DNA of 35,437 nucleotides from a candidate division TM6 bacterium GW2011_GWF2_37_49 (GTDB taxonomy: Bacteria > Babelota > Babeliae > Babelales > RVW-14), in contig LBTE01000002.1 of assembly GCA_000989955.1 (NCBI GenBank), positions 173,126 through 208,562 of the forward strand. The letters run 5' to 3'. Positions 33,912-35,437 of the stretch are shown here, in pieces. Both the position numbers and the translations under genes were made by a program. Each line of letters starts with the position of its first letter. Within the stretch, counting starts at the first letter, position 1. A model generated the notes under the pieces. That model saw nothing but the letters and a program-made list of their open reading frames with translations, did no database searches and was not told where the DNA came from.

Positions 33912-33919
33912 CCCCCCCC
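33912..33919 (-). other. G8 homopolymer at the RBS position of the 31735 gene
   Basis: Eight consecutive C on the plus strand (G on the coding strand), two bases before the ATG at 33909. Second such tract in the same minus-strand gene group; the only other RBS-like sequence is the tract itself. Confidence 0.7.
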
Positions 33920-33966
33920 AGGATTTAAAGAACGTAGGTTTAATTTCTAAATTAATTGTATTAATT

Positions 33967-34344
33967 ATGAGTATTCAAAGTCAAATCCTTGCTATCAAAG
34001 CTTTTTTAAGGCCCAAATCAGGCTTTTTAATGATAGAAGTTCTTGTTGCAATCTGCCTTTGTTTATCATTTATCTTAATTATGCTTAAGTTTGAGGGCGA
34101 GATGTTGTTTCTGTACGAACGTTTTTTTGTGCGCAACGTTGCCTTAAATTTAGCTGTTAACGCCTTTGATAGCGGAGGTAAAAGTGGCGACGCAACCAGT
34201 CTTGGGCGTGGCTTAAAATTGACTATGCAAGCTACCGGTCAGGATGTTGTTAATGCTGTAAAAAGTGACCGTGTGAGCAAAGTTGTTGTTGCATGGCGTA
34301 ATTGTGTTGGACGCGATGAAAAACTTGTTCTTGGATCGGCATAA
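33967..34344 (+). CDS. Type IV pilin-like protein (prepilin/pseudopilin)
   Basis: 125 residues. Class III signal: a 19-residue basic leader ending KSG, then FLMIEVLVAICLCLSFI. Gly19 and Phe20 form the prepilin-peptidase site and Glu24 is the required +5 glutamate. The remainder is short (DSGGKSGDATSLGRGLKLTM), as in minor pilins of the PilV/GspI kind. Such proteins form part of a pilus or type II secretion pseudopilus after processing by PilD. First of three overlapping genes. The RBS is weak and the promoter must lie in the 57 nt shared with the divergent lipoprotein gene. Confidence 0.85.
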   Translation: MSIQSQILAIKAFLRPKSGFLMIEVLVAICLCLSFILIMLKFEGEMLFLYERFFVRNVALNLAVNAFDSGGKSGDATSLGRGLKLTMQATGQDVVNAVKSDRVSKVVVAWRNCVGRDEKLVLGSA

Positions 34345-34870
34345 TTCCAAAGCTTATACGCTAATCGAATTTTTGATTTATATATCCTTGTCCTCAGTCA
34401 TTTCTATTTTGTGTTTAAGTGCATTAAATAAGGCTTGGTTTGAAATTTTGCGAGTTAATAAAGCCCAAGATGCTCAATTGGAGCTGGCCTTGGCCGGAGA
34501 TGTTTTGCGTCGCGATTTGCAGAGCGCAAGTATGCGATTGTACGATTGGAACGAATCCTTGTTTATCTTTAAAAAACAGTCGTTAACACCAAAAAATAAC
34601 GTGATGGAGGAGTGGGTGTGTTGGTATGTTTCTGATTTGGGCCTTGTGCGGGCTGATGGCGATTATGATCAGGTGAAAAACATCTGGCAAAGCAATGACG
34701 TTAGCTTAGTAAGCAGGGGTGTTGCCAAAATTGATCTGAATCTAAAAACAGACGGGAATATTGTCAATGCGTCAAGCGTGAGTCTGTGGCCCAAAAAGAC
34801 TTTAGCCAACGATAACAAAATAGCGGAGTATCGCGTTTATGTTTTGTTAAGAAATCGAGTGTTGCAATGA
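34316..34870 (+). CDS. Type IV pilin-like protein, PilW/GspJ-like
   Basis: 184 residues from the ATG at 34316, which overlaps the previous gene by 29 nt; an in-frame non-ATG start at 34283 would give an unnaturally long leader. The leader MKNLFLDRHNSKA is followed by YTLIEFLIYISLSSVISIL. The +5 Glu (Glu18) is present, but the residue before the cleavage site is Ala13 instead of Gly, which PilD-type enzymes tolerate. The body (ALAGDVLRRDLQSASMRLYDW, WVCWYVSDLGLVRADGDYD) is like minor pilins that cap the fibre. Translationally coupled with both neighbours. Confidence 0.82.
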   Translation: MKNLFLDRHNSKAYTLIEFLIYISLSSVISILCLSALNKAWFEILRVNKAQDAQLELALAGDVLRRDLQSASMRLYDWNESLFIFKKQSLTPKNNVMEEWVCWYVSDLGLVRADGDYDQVKNIWQSNDVSLVSRGVAKIDLNLKTDGNIVNASSVSLWPKKTLANDNKIAEYRVYVLLRNRVLQ

Positions 34871-35316
34871 TTTGTCGGCTAGGAAGTGCTTTATTATTGA
34901 TTTTGGGCATAATTTTTGTTCTGCTGTCTGCCTCGATGAAGTGCTGGAAAATTTCAAGTTTTAGAATGGACATTCAGTCCCAGCGTGAGATTTATTACAA
35001 GCGTTTTTGCTTAACAGACAATCTTTTAAATATTTTGATTGATCGTACCGTTAATGAATTTAACCAAATATTTAACGCGCAAGAATCTGTTAAAATAGAT
35101 TTATCTGAATATGTCAAAGATTCGGGCTATTCGGCCTTTGGCCATGTTAGTACGGTTCGCATTAAAAACAAAGTTACGCCGAATGAGCTTGCCATTGCGG
35201 CATCTTTAGTTGACGGTCAAGGCGTTGTTTTTACGTTGCGATGCTTGTTAAGTAAAAAACGAATTGTGGGCAGAGCCAAGCAGTCATTCATTATTTCAGG
35301 CTTCACTATTTTCTGA
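34867..35316 (+). CDS. Membrane-anchored protein of the pilin-like cluster
   Basis: 149 residues. ATGA overlap with the previous stop. One N-terminal transmembrane helix (LGSALLLILGIIFVLLSAS) without a Gly/Glu prepilin motif, then an extracytoplasmic domain of about 120 residues (QREIYYKRFCLTDNLLNILIDRTVNEF, AAS LVDGQGVVFTLRC). Position and topology recall PilX/GspK-like partners of minor pilins, but the sequence is not recognised as such. Repeat copy G, with a good terminator hairpin, starts just past the stop, so this is the last gene of the operon. Confidence 0.75.
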   Translation: MICRLGSALLLILGIIFVLLSASMKCWKISSFRMDIQSQREIYYKRFCLTDNLLNILIDRTVNEFNQIFNAQESVKIDLSEYVKDSGYSAFGHVSTVRIKNKVTPNELAIAASLVDGQGVVFTLRCLLSKKRIVGRAKQSFIISGFTIF

Positions 35317-35317
35317 C

Positions 35318-35437
35318 CTTTAAAGCAAGTGCCGTTTTTTGCACTTTTTTTCAAACTCGTTTGTTAGCCAGCATCCAGTCAGTGCTTGCAGCTCGCATCT
35401 AAAAACTTGTCAATTGCTTGGCAGGCGTTATTTGGTC
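35318..35437 (+). repeat. Intergenic repeat copy G (cut by window end)
   Basis: Shows CAGCCAGCATCC-type middle (with TTAGCCAGCATCCAGTCAGT), the core GCAGCTCGCATCTAAAAACT TGTCAA, and then a tail ATTGCTTGGCAGGCG like that of copy C. Directly after and codirectional with the pilin-like operon. Confidence 0.88.
35327..35351 (+). terminator. Terminator formed by the 5' part of repeat copy G
   Basis: AAGTGC (35327-35332) pairs with GCACTT (35341-35346) around CGTTTTTT and runs into a T-tract to 35351. It ends the pilin-like operon 11 nt after the stop and shows that the repeat's 5' module can work as a terminator. Confidence 0.75.

Noticed and set aside
4741..35437. CRISPR array or tRNA genes within the repeat family
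   Set aside because: Copies are kilobases apart without regular spacers, and no cloverleaf, GGTTC-type T-loop or CCA end is seen.

Overview
The window is an AT-rich bacterial stretch encoding about two dozen proteins. No rRNA, tRNA or CRISPR array was seen by eye. Three genes are confident housekeeping genes (pgk, rpiB, ileS). Most of the rest are exported or envelope proteins with Sec signal peptides or lipoboxes: ankyrin-repeat proteins, Pro/Ala/Val-linker proteins, a very large exported dikinase-like protein, lipoproteins, MacAB/LolC-type ABC exporters and type IV pilin-like proteins. Together with the many paralogous secreted proteins, this suggests a Gram-negative, host-associated bacterium with a reduced genome. 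The style is that of Candidatus Dependentiae (TM6/Babeliae). That assignment is inference from gene content and was not tested by any search.

Layout. 1-1456 (+): 3' part of an exported protein, paralogous to the gene at 28240-30525. 1470-4588 (-): a MacA / ATPase / permease operon. 5044-6638 (-): two tandem secreted ankyrin proteins. 6998-10651 (-): pgk, a second MacA-like adaptor and a second permease, overlapping or closely spaced but without an ATPase. 10943-11305 (+): a small acidic exported protein, convergent across a strong terminator with a LolC/E-type permease (11371-12690, -). 12891-15339 (+): a probable lipoprotein, an MNT-HEPN toxin-antitoxin pair, rpiB and an FKBP lipoprotein. 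15683-20323 (-): a 1546-residue exported protein with PEP-synthase/PPDK-like ATP-grasp and phosphohistidine domains. 20630-21589 (+): a secreted papain-like cysteine protease candidate. 21859-24789 (+): a 976-residue linker/repeat protein. 24987-27935 (+): ileS. 28240-30525 (+): a 761-residue exported protein. 30769-33909 (-): three exported or membrane proteins, including a 35-residue one. 33967-35316 (+): three overlapping pilin-like genes.

Three patterns cut across the genes. First, a roughly 50-185 bp non-coding repeat occurs seven times, each time just 3' of a gene and in that gene's orientation. Second, a nearly identical promoter, RBS and signal-peptide block (108 nt of leader plus at least 66 nt of coding sequence, no gaps) heads two otherwise different exported proteins. 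A similar shared leader heads the two ankyrin genes. Third, the MNT-HEPN module lies between two copies of a 36-bp sequence that includes the rpiB start. This reads as an insertion scar at the lipoprotein-rpiB junction and explains both the lipoprotein C-terminus and a short rpiB start remnant.

Functionally, the exporters, FKBP foldase, LolC-type permease and pilin-like genes form an envelope or secretion toolkit. The linker proteins, ankyrins, protease candidate and exported dikinase-like protein look like its cargo, plausibly acting in the periplasm, at the surface or in a host. These roles are inferred.
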